DNA from: Typha latifolia
Lineage: Eukaryota; Streptophyta; Magnoliopsida; Poales; Typhaceae
NCBI GenBank assembly: GCA_019914945.1
Contig: CM034099.1
Coordinates: forward strand, 10,367,001-10,431,000
DNA: 64,000 nt
Direction: 5' to 3'
Shown: one piece after another, positions 13,301-26,900 of the stretch
How positions within the stretch are numbered: position 1 is the stretch's first letter
Layout: every line of letters starts with the position of its first letter
Notes under the pieces: model-generated
Seen by the model: only the letters and a program-made list of their open reading frames with translations
Database searches by the model: none
What the model was told of the DNA's origin: nothing
Made by a program: the position numbers and the translations under genes

Positions 13301-14873
13301 AAGTCAACTATGCTAGAGATAAAAGAGCATTATTCGGTCCCAATAGAATTCACAACTTATAAGGATAAGATCTAGTGCGATTTTTTGACCATGGACATGG
13401 GTCAAATTATCCTTGGAAGGCCTTGGCTATTTGATAATGATGTTCATATTTATAGTCGTTCAAATATCTGTATGTCTAAATATAAGGGTAAGAATATCAA
13501 AATTCTTTTCTCGTAGCCTAGAAATGGCAATGTTGAAAAGAAGCTTAATCTCATCCAGCCTGATAGTAAAGTCAGCTTGATTAGTGCTTGAAATATTGAA
13601 CGTGAGATGAGTTAAGGAACTCCTATTCTGATTCTTACCGCTCGAAAAATCCTAAATGAGCCTGAATTGATTCCTTTTGAGGTCACTCCCATGACTGAAG
13701 AATTCTCGAATATTTTTCCTGAGGATCTCTCGGATAAATTACCACCAATGCGAGACATTCAGTATGCTATCTCGTCCTAGGTGCATCTCTTCCTAACTTG
13801 CATCATTACTGATTTAATCCAACTGAACATGCTAAAGTTAAACGACAAGTTGACAAGCTATTGAGAACAGACTTTTTGAGGAAAAACCTAAGTCATTGCG
13901 TGGCTCTTACATTGTTAACGCCGAAGAAATATGGAACATGGCGCATGTGCTTCAATAGTCGCACCATTAACCAAATAACGGTAAAATACTATCTCATCCT
14001 AGGTGCATCTCTTCCTAACTTGCCTCATTACTGATTTATTCCAACTGAACATGCTAAAGTTAAACAACAAGTTGACAAGCTATTGAGAAAAGACTTTTTG
14101 AGGAAAAACCTAAGTCATTGCGCGGTTCTTACATTGTTAACGCCGAAGAAAGGTGGAACTTGGCGCATGTGCTTCAATAGTCGCACCATTAACCAAATAA
14201 CGATACAATACTGTTTTCCCATTCCTCGCTTGGATGACATGCTGGATATGATGGTAGGAGCCACGATTTTTTCAAAGATAGATTTAAAAGTGGCTATCAC
14301 CAAATTCGTATATGCTTTGGCAACAATGGAAGAATACGTTTAAAATGAAAGATGGGTTACATGAATGGATGGTCTTGCCTTTTGACTTAACTAATGCTCT
14401 AAGTACTTTAATAAGAGTGATGACTCATGTAATACGACCTTTTATGGGACAATTTTTAGTCGTGTACTTTGATGACATCTGTAAGAACTAGAAAAAAAAA
14501 TTTAGAGGGTTGAGAGATGAGGTGCACATGCTCTACACGTGACTCCTTGGTAAGCTTTCTCCCACCCCTCAAATTTAATTAAAGTTTAATAGGGAAAAAC
14601 AAAAATACCTAATTTGGGACTTCGGCTTCACCGGCGACTTATGCCGGCCCGCGCTTCGGGTCGCTGTTGCTCGTGTGCCAAAAACTCGCGTCGTCGACCG
14701 CGTGTCGCAGGCGCACTCCTCTGAAGTCTTCATGGCTCGAGGTGTGGAGTCGAGCTGTCGACTGTCATCTACGGTTCCTCCTCCACCTCTCATAGTCTGC
14801 TGGGTCGCGAGAATGTCGGGGAGGTTAGGGTGTAGCCGGCGATTCATCGTCGGCGGTGACCGCCGGCACTTTT

Positions 14874-14939
<66 letters not shown>

Positions 14940-17900
14940 CGGCTTGGAGAAGACAGACTCGGGCAACCCGAGTCTAGCCTTCTCCCATTAAGTCATTGGA
15001 TTCGGGTCGGGTTGGATCCGAATCCAAAGAACCCGACCCGGTTCCATTATTTTGGCCCAAATTAATAATTTTTGAGTTAAATTGTAGAAAAATTTTAATA
15101 TTTTTTTATTAAAAATATTATTGTTATTTATTAAAGGTTGTGATTTTTAACACGTGAGCCAGGGATTTAAGATTCAGTTGTCTTGCCTAGACTCAGGTGA
15201 GTGGGTTCACTCACATATTTATTTATTTATTATATTTCGTACCTTCGTCAGACCATGTAAATTTTTTGTGTACAAATTACTTATTTCACCCTTACGTGCA
15301 AAAATTTAAGTGTTACATTTTCTGTGCAAATGTATTTATTTCATTCGTATCTGCAAAATTTAATTGTTATATTTTCTGTGTGTATTTAATCATTATACTT
15401 AGTCCATCACCATACTTTGTGCAAATATTAAATTTAGTGAAAAAAAAATGAGACTAGTATTGGTACGACTTAGAGAATGCCTAAAAAATGAGACTAGTGT
15501 TGGAGTCTCTGCTGACCTTCTATCATTCATTAGAGGGTTTAGTATCATTATGGCTCCGGTAATTAAATGCCTCAAGAAGGGTGAATTTGTGTGGTCAACG
15601 AGTGCCACCAAAGCTTTCATCGAAATCAAGAGGAAAATGGTGGGAGCTCCCGTCATGTGACTCCCCAGTTTTACTAAAGTCTTTGAGGTCGCATATGATG
15701 CTTCTAAAATTGGTATAGGTGAAATTCTGAGCCAAGAAGGTCATCTGATTGCCTAATTTAGTGAGAAGCTAAATGAAATCAGGCAGCAATATACCACTTA
15801 CGATAAGGAATTCTATAATGTGGTTAAATCTCTTCGCAACCGGAGGCATTATTTACTCCCACAAGAATTTGTAATCTTCTCTGACCATAAGGCTCTTCGT
15901 TACATCAACTCCCAAAAGAAGCTTAACGCTAGACATGACAGGTGGGTTGAATTTCTCTAGGATTATCCGTACACCTTGCGAAACAAATCTGAAGTGGAGA
16001 ACAATGCTGCCGATGCACTGAGTCGTCATATGATCCTTCTTCCAAAAATGAATGCAGAAGTAATAAGTTTTGATAAAATCAAAATTGAATACGTATTGTG
16101 TCCGAATTTTCATGAAGTTTACAATCTATCAAACGCAAACTTGAGAGATAGATAGTTTCATCTTGCAGGATGACTATCTATAAAAATCCTCAAAGTTATA
16201 CATTCCTAGCACCTCGTTAAGGGAATTTTTAATTTGAGAATTGTATACTGGAGGTCTACCAGAACATTTTGGGTATGCGAAAACTATTGAAGCTAAGGAA
16301 CATCGATTTATCTGGCCAAGCCTTACGAGAGATGTTATGAGACTTGTTAGTCGATGTCACACATGTCAACTCGCTAAGCAGCGAATATAGAATACGGGAC
16401 TGTACACACCTTTACTTGTTCCTAACTACACTTGGAAGGATGTTATATGGACTTTGTACTTGAAAAGGACAACCTATATTTGATAACACGTGGCTTGATC
16501 ACCATGATTTAAAAAGGCATCACCCTAATATTTTAGAGCAGTTTGAGAGTAGCAGAGCAGCACATTCGACAGGGTCGAATTCTCTCCCACCGGAGGAGAA
16601 TGATACGAGCATCATTGATAGGACACGATGGCGTGTGTACCAGCGTAGGATGCGCCCGACAGTTAATGATTCCCCCTATAAGTATTTGGCTATGATTAAT
16701 TTTGTATTTTTATTTATTTAGGGTATCTTTTGCTTATTTCCTATTTAGGGTGTCTTTTGCTTATTTTTATTGTAGGTAATATAGACCCGTTGTATTTTCT
16801 TTTGAGATATTTGACTTTGCTCTGAGAAAATTGGTGTAAAACCATTTTAAAGGTCGATATGAAACCCCATTCCTTTTCTCCTTTTGTTTGCTCCTCCACC
16901 TCCTTCTCTCCACCACATTTTGCATCACATTGTCTTCAAGAGTGGATCACTTCTTTTGTCTTAATTAGAGTTCTTTAATTGAAATTCGTTAGTGGCTTCA
17001 ATGTTCATCAATAATGGCTTAATATTCATGAATATTGATACATTGAAGAAACAAGGTACACTAGGGGACTAAACTATTGTAACTACATAATGAAACAATC
17101 CTTGTTACAATTAGGCCCCACTATACGGGCTCGGTAAAGCAATAACTTTTTCTCATAATGGCATATCCTAACAAATAATGGAAGTGAATGCAATTTTTTT
17201 TGTCAAATAGTCTTGCATATAGCTCTTAAAAGCATGGTTCGCAAAATTGGTCGATCCCTAATTAAATCAGCGATAATGGATCCTGATTCTAAGGATTGGC
17301 CAGTGTAAAAACAAGAATAAATAAATAAATAAATAAAATTTAGGGGTTGAGAGAGGAGGGTGCACGAGCTCTGCACGTGCAGCCCCTCCCCTCTCCCTCT
17401 CCGGCACGCGATAGGCAGTCGCAATTCTCACTAAATCCGAATCTAGTTTAGATTTGATCTTTTAACCTATAAATTAAAACCCTAATCCTCTCTCTCTCTC
17501 TCTGCTTAACCACCTCAGCCCCCTTCTCTCTCTCTCTTCTTCCTCCCTTTTTCGCTTTCTTCTTCCTCACCGTCGGAGTCACGCCATGGAATCGGCCTGC
17601 CGGAGCGGCGCCGGAGCCATCAAACACCACCACGTGACTCCTTGGTGGTGATTTTTAGCATGTGAGCTAGGGATTTGAGATTCAGTTGTCTTGCCTAGAC
17701 AAAGATGAGTGGGTTCACTCACATATTTATTTTATTGTATTTCGTACCTTTATCAAACCATGTAAATTTTTTGTGTGCAAATTATTTATTTCACCTTTAC
17801 GTGCAAAAATTTAATTGTTATAATTTCTGTGTGCAAATCTATTTATTTCATCTGTACGTGCGAAAATTTAATTGTTATATTTTCTATGTGCATTTAATCA

Positions 17901-20900
17901 TTATACTGAGTGATCACTATACTTCGTGCAAATATTAAAAATTATGAAAAAAAAATGAGATTAGTATTGGTACGACTTAGAGAACAGTCCCGGTATAAAT
18001 CACTTAAGATTTTCCGTGGTGACTCAAATCTATCTCGAAGTTCAAAGGAAAGTCCTAAATCATATCACTGCGGTGATTTTTTTTTTTGTGACTCTGGCAG
18101 AGTTAGGAAACAGTCCTAGGATAAATGAGAAATTTCCTAGGTGACTCTAATTTCTCACAACAGTTAGTGAAAAAGACAGAGTGTGTTGATCACATAGTGA
18201 TACCATCTGATGACCCTAACCAGATCAGCTATCAAGAAAAGTCCCAAGCGTCATCTCAAGGTGACTTCTAGTTGGATCCACAGGGTTTAGACCCATTGAG
18301 ACATATAACAGTATAAATATTGAAAAGATGTTAATATGTTGAAACTGTGCAAAGTTTCAAGTTGTGACTCTCTCTATTGTTATCATTGTTATTATTTAAA
18401 GAGCATACCTATTGCATATTGTTATGGATATTGTTGCTTGTTGGCTCATGGATTCCTTTTTTTTTGTATTTATTTATCTATCTCAGGTAATAGTCAGTGG
18501 GGCGACTGAGCGAGATGTACCCGGACTCCGCCTCCACTTAGGATTCACCTATTTATTTTTCCGCTCTTTTGGATTTTATGCTTTAGATTAGAAGTTTTAT
18601 TTATTTCGTTTAGAGACTATAAAACATTAACATTGTTTTATGTTTATTGCAATTAGTTTAAATTTAATAAAGCAGATCTTCATTTTATTTATTTATTTTG
18701 CCATCGTACACATAGAAAGTACTAATAAGGCTTCGTGTGTCTCAAGCATATTGAGATGCATGGCCGGTCATGATTCCTATTTCGGATCGTGACAGCCAGT
18801 TTCGGCCATATCAACTAGATCGGTCAAAACATAGCCAAAACTATTTTTTTAAAGATTCATGTGTATCTAAAATGAATTTTTCCTAGGAGACATAAGTAAT
18901 TGATGTCTTCAGTTTGCATTCTTTTCACGTTTTTAGCTTTTACACTTTATCTATTACATATCTATGAGACATTAGTAATTGATGTCCTCAGTTGCATCCT
19001 TTTCAAGTTTTTAGCTTTTACCCTCTATCTCTTACATACACTCTCCGCCCTCTCCTCACACTTCACCGAACTCATTCGGTGGCCGATCTAGTGAGCCCCC
19101 TTGACTATTCCGCACTTTGATGAACTTGGATGAGTGTTTTTCTTCTCTTTTTTTTTTTTTCTTTTTTTCGCTTACTCTTTACTTGCACTTTTCTTACTAC
19201 TACAAAACAATAGTGAAAGAGAGATCTCTCTCTTCCTTCGTCAATCAATTCCGGTTATGGGAATAAGGATGTAAAACCCCGACCGGTCAGGGAGGGCAAA
19301 CTGTTTGAGCGAGAGGGAGACCGGACTCAACCCGAGCGAGTCAAGATTTCACTTCTGCAACAGTAAATTTTGATTATAAAAATTTACTAAATTCATCATG
19401 ATTTTGAGTGAGCTTTTCTTTGGTTTTTAGGCTTTATATGTGATTAATTTTTTTCTTATTTTTTCTACAATTTTTCTAAATTGTTAGAAACTTTCTTGTA
19501 TTTCTAAATAATATTTAGAAATTTACATAATGAAAAAATAGTTCGATTTGATACGAGTGACCAATACGACTGAAATGCATCGTGTTTTCTAGTGGCTGAT
19601 TTCGATCCTGATGCCAAGTTTCAAAACCTTGTTTAAAAGCCTCTAATCTTCTTTGTTCTGCATATCAAGATGGGGTCTTCAAATTATTATATTCTATTAG
19701 TCATATTCTGGATAGTAGATAATTTGATATTTCCATAGGTTCAAAAACTTTCGTATGTGCTTCTTCTAATTTATCTACAGTAGGTTGGAGATTTTGCCTA
19801 GACAAGATGAGAGAATATGGCTTCTCACAAGGAGTGACAATAAATTTTTCTTATATTGACATGTTCATTATTTCTAAACATGTAGTAATCAAAGTAAAGA
19901 AGTGCAGTAGTAGGCTATACCATTTGATTGTCATTTATATTTCTCTACTCTAACTCTTCTCCCTCCTCGTTCAAGCTTTAGCCGTGTGTCTTCTCGACAC
20001 CGGTTATCTCTAATCCCCCTCGACTGTCGGGTCCTCCCTCCTCCTTGGGATCTCGACCAACTTCTCCCCCCTCCTCTTTATCCCTTTAACACCATGTGCC
20101 ACCAAATCCATTACCATTATCACCACCTTTATCACCATTATCACCATCACTCGTCATCTCCACCTTCACCGCAATATTGCTTATTTTCGCCCCAGGTGCA
20201 GTTAGAATCTGCGAAGGGCGTAATATCAAAAACATAGATCAGGAAGATACGAAACGATCTCTACTGGTTTCATAATTTTCTGACTACGGGAGAATATTTT
20301 GCGAATATTCTCCTCCGACTGCGCGGACTGCTTCCCTGCATCCGAGCTTGATCAAGAACGGACGCACAATCCGTAACAATATTAAAATCGAAATCTTAAT
20401 ATTAAAAAGAAAAGTGAACAGGATAATTAAACTGGAAAATAAGGAAGGTCAAATAGAGGCTATCAGCACAAAGAAGCATTTTTAAACAAGTTCTCATTCT
20501 ACGTACCTTGTTCAAATTGGTTAATTCTATCTTTCCTGCTTTTGGGCGTAGAATTTGCATGACCAGTAGCTATAACAAGATAATCATATGCAATGAAATG
20601 ACCATCTGCTGTCACAACCTTGTTATCTCTGATGTCAACTGCAGTTGATGTAATAATTCTTGCATTGGCTAAATAATCAGTGTGGTTAATCAATGCTCTC
20701 GCTGAAAATCGTGGTTCAACTTTAGACCTCAATTCTGCCCAGGGGATCTCAAAATATTCGTTCCTAATATTTAAATAAAGGATATTACGGGATAGAAACA
20801 GAACACAAGATTATGATACTAAATGAACATCACACATTGAATTTGTTTATCAGAATATGAAAAACATATCATGCTCAAAAGAGAGAATGGTTGTTCACGA

Positions 20901-23900
20901 GCATTAACCTTTCAAGTTTTCAGTGCATCAATATTATTGGTAACAAAGTGATGCAAATCTAGTATGAATGCAATGTTTTGGAGAATAATCAACCCAAACA
21001 AGTAACTAAAGTAAAATATAATAAGCAATAACTGATAAGAAGTTAATTGATTAAAAGGATCACTACTAGATGGAAGGAAAGAAAACCACTCAGATAAGGC
21101 AGTAGCTTCCTCAACTCTCAAATAGGTATGTTGATAGTAGAAAGGCCTATAATATAGTGTAAGGAAAGATTGTAGAGTTTAGGTTTACCAATAAATGAAA
21201 TAGTAGTGTTTTTACTTTGAAACTAAGTCCTCTTCACGTCCGGGCACCCAAAGATTCTCTTTCACTACTGGAATCTTCTGGACAGCAAGAATAACCAACG
21301 AAAAAGTAGATTGAAGAAGAGAGAACATGGAAGAAAGTGAGAGATCTCAAAATAATCTTATTCCAACTTATCCTTGTTTCTCATACAATAACCCTTAAAT
21401 AGGTTAACAACTTTGATTCTAGCCAATTCTAATAGAAACTTATTTCCTAATAGGACTCTAATTGATCATCTTGCCTAAATTGACTAACCCAATTTAGGTA
21501 ATAAATCAATGTGGACATCCCCCACATATAAGCTTACCATAACTATCAATTGAGATTTTAATAGAAATTTATTTCCTAATAGGATCCTAATTGATTAAAC
21601 CTTACCTAAATTGACTAACCCAATTTAGGTAATAACTCAATACGGACATCCCCCGTATATAGACTACCATATCTATCAATTGACTAATTTAATTAATTAT
21701 TTGAATTAAAAATCAATAATTAGACCAAAATTGGACTCAAACAATTTTATTTTGGTCAAATTGAAGATGATGCCCACATCACAAAGTCAGTGTGTTCCAT
21801 CCCCTACATCCCATGCATGTAATGTCTCAATATGAGATCTCATTTTTTTGCCATTGACACAGCTTGAAAGTAGGGAGAAGAAAAGAAATGGGAGAAGACA
21901 CTATGGAAGATAGAGACAAAACCTAAGACTCATTGCACACTGCTGCAAGAGGAAATGAGCATAGCTAGATAGTAGATATTGGATGCAGGAAATTTCAGGG
22001 AATATGATAATCAACTTAACCAATGTTGTTTAAGTCATGGTCTGCTTGAAAGGTCAGGATGATCATTCTTATCCTCTTAAAAGTAGATCATAAGGGAGAG
22101 ATATTCAAGTCACATTTATGGTCCGAAGTTTTGGTTTTGGTTCTGACCCCTAGGAGAAAATGAATGTTCTAGGTGGAAATAGAATGGTTTTTGTAATAAC
22201 CCAAAAAAAATTAAAATTAAAATTTGGGCACGACGTGGCCGGCCTCGTGCCCATGCATTGCCACCCAAGCAGCTTGGCATTGCATGGGGGCACCATACGT
22301 CGCAAGCTCAGCAGCTGGCCGCGGCGGACCCCACCTTGACGCCACCACTGGCCTTCCTCCTACCGCTTCTCTTCCTTCCTTTTGGTTTTTCTCTCTCTTT
22401 TCCCCCTTCTTGCCGACGCCGACCTACCGCTATTGTCGCCATAGAGGTGAGCCTCTCTCCTTGTTTCTTCTCTCTCTCTCTCTCTCTAGTGGTCTCAGGT
22501 CTGTCGGACCCAAGCCGCCGGCCGTTGCTGGCCAGCAGCGATCGAGCCCCTCCCCACTGGCCCGGCTTTCCCTCCCTCCCCTCCTCTTTCTCTTCTCTTT
22601 TCTTCTTCCTTCCTTTCTTTCTTTTTCTTTTTTCTTTCTTCTTCCTCCTCCTTTCCTTCTCTTGCTACAATAGTGCTGGGCCAAACCCAGCACTATAGCA
22701 AAGAAGATTTTTGTTTTTTTTTCTATTTTTGTTTTTTTTGTTTTTCTATTAATTATATAATTTATTTTCTAACCTTAGGTAAATTAGTTTATTTAGATAA
22801 TTAATTATTTTGGTAATTTACACTCACTAGTATAATTATTAGCTAAGTTTTTTTAGTATACTAATTTATTAATTATAATTACAAATATTTGCATATAAAT
22901 TTTATTTATGGTTTAGTTATTATTTATTAGATTAATACATGTAGCCTTATTAATAATAATCTTATATTTATATTTTATATAACTGTTTTTAGCATCTTAT
23001 TATTGTCTACTACTTTATATAAAATGAAATACTAACCTTGCATATTATCTTTGTATAATAGGATAATGGCTATTTTTCATATAATTTATGATTAATTAAA
23101 TAAGAGTAAGTATCACAAAATAACTATTAATAAGATTATATTTTTATAAATCATTTATATGGTTGTCATTAATTATATACAAAAAGAGATAAATTACTAT
23201 ATTACTTACTCTATATTTAGCAAACTAGGATTCTTATCAATTAATATAAATTATGATATTAGCATATTAATATTATCACAATTATATTTATTCTATGAAT
23301 CTAATTAACTTTTAAACCTAATTAATTATCATAATTTTACTCGAATGGATTATGATTGAATAAACGACTAACTTCATACTGTTTAAATATTTTCAAACTC
23401 CGGACCCCCTTATTTGAAATTCCGGGGACCTTATTAGCAATGAATTGACGATTGATAAATGGACGTGAGGGATAAATGTGTTGGGTCTTCTGATCAGATG
23501 GTATGTAGTCTTATTCCTTAGACGCTATTAGAGTTATTAGATTTAAATATTATCTAATTATCTTATTTCATGGTGACTTTGTATAAATAGGGGTCAACCC
23601 CTCTTTTGATCAAATGTGAAATACAAAATATTTCTCACCACTCTTCTTCTCTCCTCTCTCTTCTCCTTCAACCCAATCTCGGGTAATCCTACTATCGTTT
23701 CATAGTATCAGAGCGTCCCGATCTCTAGCTCTCTCTCTAATAGTCATCTCCTTCTTGGATCATTTTTCACCATCGTTGAGCTTGAGAGCTGCCGCCTCAC
23801 TCCTCAAGCTCGCTGACGCTACAGCTGCCACTGCCGCAGCCTCCATCACCACAACCACTGCAGCAGCCCCCACAGCAGCAACCGCAGCCACCGCAGCAGT

Positions 23901-26900
23901 AGCCGCAGCAATCGCAGCAGCAACGGCAGCTGCAGCTATGATGTGGGCATCATCTTCAATTTGACCAAAATAGAATTACTCGAGTCCAATTTTGGTCTAA
24001 TTGTTGATTTTTAATTCAAATAATCAATTGAATTAGTCAATTGACAAATATGATAGCCTATATGCGGGAGATGTCCGTATTGAGTTATTACCTAAATTAA
24101 CCCAATTTAGGTAAGGTTTAATCAATTAGGATCCTATTAGGAAATGAATTCCTATTAGAATCTCAATTGATAGTTATGGTAAACTTATATGTGGGGGATG
24201 TTCACATTGATTTATTACCTAAATTGGATCAATCAATTTAGGTAATAAGATCAATTAGAGTCCTATTAGAAAATAAATTTCTATTAGAATCAGCTAGAAT
24301 TAAGGTTGTTAACCTATTTAAGGGTTATTGCATGAGAAACAAGGACAAGTTGGAATAAGATTTATTTGAGATCTCTCACTTTTCTTCCCTATGGTCTTCT
24401 TCCTCTCTCTCTCTTTCTTTCTCTCCCTTTCTCCTACTCTGTCTTAAGATTCTTCTCTAATCTCTTCCACTTTCTCTCTAAACCTCTCTTCTTCTTCAAC
24501 CTCTACTTTTTCGTTGGTTATTGCTGCTGTCCAAAAGATTCCAGTAGTGAAAAAGAATCTTTGGGTGCCCGGACGTGAAGAGGACTTGGTTTCAAAGTAA
24601 AGCACTACTATTCCATTTATTGGTAAACCTAAACTCTAAAGTCTTTCCTTACACCATATTTTAGGCCTTTCTACTATTAATGTATCTATTTGAGAGTTGA
24701 GGAAGCTACTGCCTTATCTTGAGTGGTTTTCTCTCCTTCCATCTAGTAGTAATCCTTTTAATCAATTAACTTCTTATCAGTTATTGCTTACTATATTTTA
24801 CTTTAGTTACTTGTTGGGTCGATTGTTCTCCAAAACATTGCATTCATACTAGATTTGCATCAAGCTGCCCTTGTTTTCAGCAGCAGCAGCACATCCACTC
24901 TTCCTCGCGAGTTCCTCCAAGTGCAGCAGTAACTGCAGCAGCCACAGCCACCGCAGCAGCAACGGTAGTCGCAGTTGCCTCTGTTTTCAACAGCAGCAGC
25001 AGCACAGCTCGGCACCACTAGTTTGGCTAGCGCCCACCAAGTGTTCAATGAAAGATCCCTGCCTCCACAGCACTCTTTTTTTCTGCAGTTCTTTGATTCT
25101 GCACCTGCGGCATTATATTTTCACCTACTGCCCACCAAGTATTCGACGAAATATCATTGTATTCTCAGCTCTCCTTCTGTTGTTCTATTCAAAACTTTCC
25201 GCTCACCAAGTGTTCGACGAAAGACTTGAGGGGGCTAAGTGGAAAACCTTACATCACTCTCAAGATGGCTGATCAATTGTCGTTCCTTCCAATGGCATCT
25301 TATGTTCCGGTTGATCGTGAGAGTGTATCATTAGTCGGTTTTCTACTTGTCACCGAGCGGAATTGGATCACATGGGCATCTTCTATTGAGACAGTCCTCT
25401 GCGGACGACGTCTTCTCAGGCACATTGATGACATCTCTACGGGATGTGCTCCCTCTCGCACTATCATTTAGACCACCACTGTGACCTCTACTAAGTTTGA
25501 CACACCCAAGGTTGTTCAGTCGGAGGTTCCGTCTTTGGAGTATGATGAGTGGGAGCTACATGACATGGAGGTTTGCACCTACCTCATCTTGCATGTTAAT
25601 CGATCATTTCGACCTCAGCTTCAGACCTTGTCTTCTGCTCAGGCCATTTGGGCTCATCTTAATCGTCGATTTGTTCAGTCGAGTCTAATGCGTCGCTTTC
25701 AGCTCCGTCGCGATGCTCAAGAGGTCAGATAGGGTCAGCTCTCTATCCAGGACTTTTACGCCCGCATGACTGACATATGGCGTGAGCTTACGTCTATGGA
25801 GCCCACTTTCAGCCACCCCTCTGACTCGATGTCCGCTCAGCGCCACCATGTCGAGGATCATCTGATGGATTTTCTAAATGCTCTTCGTCCGGAATTTGGG
25901 ATCTGACTCGTCATTTATTGCATCGCTCCACTCTGCCAAGCCTGGACAGTGCTATAGCTGAGTTACAGGCTGAGGAGCTTAGGCAGCATCTTGCCACCTT
26001 CTATAGCCATAGAGTGTGCTTGGTGTTGCTCCTGCTCCTATATCAGTCACGCCTGATATTTCAACTGCTGCTCGCGTCGCTCATGTGCCTAGATGAGATC
26101 ACCACTTATCGCGTCTTATGTGCACTCATTGTGGTCGTCCTGATCATCTTGCCGCTCGCTCTATTGACTTCATCCTGAGCTTGTTCCCCGTTCTGGCAAG
26201 GGGGATCAAGCAAGGACAGGAGTCGTCACTTAGCTTCCTCTACCGCTGCACCAAATATTAGTCCATCTGATCACTTCAGCAATCTCACCTTCAAAAGTGC
26301 GCAGTTCCAGCAAATTCAGCAGCTCATTCATGGAGCTCTCAACTTCACTAGTGCCTCTACTTCTGCATCTGCGGTCTCTAGTATGACTAAGCCCTGGATT
26401 TTTGATTCTGGCGCCTCACATGACTGGTGACCCTTCCATCTTTACTAGCCTCATCTCTGCCCCTATCACTCTTCCTCATATTCATACAGCTGATAGGACC
26501 CATTACCCTATCTCTCATATTGGTTACATTACTCCTACCACAGATCCCACGAGTTGTCTTACTTTATCTGATGTTTGGCTTGTCCCCAGCCTAACCATGA
26601 GTCTTATTTCTATTACTCAGCTTTCTAACTCTGGTTACACTGTATCCTTCTCTTCTACTTCTTGTGTTGTGTAGGACCCGTCTACAGGCTAGAGGACTGG
26701 GATCAGTAGTCGGATACACAGGCTTTATTACCTGGATCAGCTTCACCTTCCATCACCTCGTCCCAGTGCTTGTCCAATCACTTCTCTCTCTCCTTCAGAC
26801 TTGTGGCATCAGCGTCTAGGTCATGTATCGAGTCAGCGTCTCAAGACCTTGTCCCGGTTTGGATGTTTAGGCAGTGGTCATTTTTCTTGTTTGTCCCCTT

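Larger units (their letters stand above)
11320..16927 (+). mobile_element. CRM-like Ty3/Gypsy element F, decayed, with target duplication
   Basis: LTRs lie at 11320-11602 and 16601-16927. Both open TGAT(G/A)..GA.CATCA and end CATCA, and CATTG flanks both outer ends (11315-11319 and 16928-16932). A degenerate PBS is at 11607-11618 and a purine tract CGGAGGAGAA at 16591-16600. Order: protease, RT, RNase H, integrase, all with stops. The LTR start resembles centromeric CRM chromoviruses (TGATGAAGACATC), which is inference. It is interrupted by a J LTR piece at 14480. Confidence 0.8.
2369..20506 (-). other. Oxidoreductase intron 2 (18.1 kb, retrotransposon-filled)
   Basis: Bounded by donor GTACGT at its right end and acceptor TTTCAG at its left end. 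The first 0.9 kb (2369-3283) shows nothing recognisable. The rest contains a MITE, LTR fragments, a nested Gypsy element and an organelle-like insertion, listed separately. Confidence 0.9.

Noticed and set aside
22224..22698. Overlapping long ORFs of about 149 and 146 codons
   Set aside because: They are translations of a CT-rich LTR leader (Ser/Leu/Phe/Pro runs) open in several frames at once.
23755..23964. Poly-alanine ORF
   Set aside because: Produced by GCA/GCC triplets in the Copia leader and interrupted by the K LTR boundary; no start context or conserved protein.
24975..25272. Possible PPR gene suggested by HQVFDER phrases
   Set aside because: Only isolated seven-residue matches in different frames, no 35-residue repeat periodicity, and the region is a retrotransposon leader.
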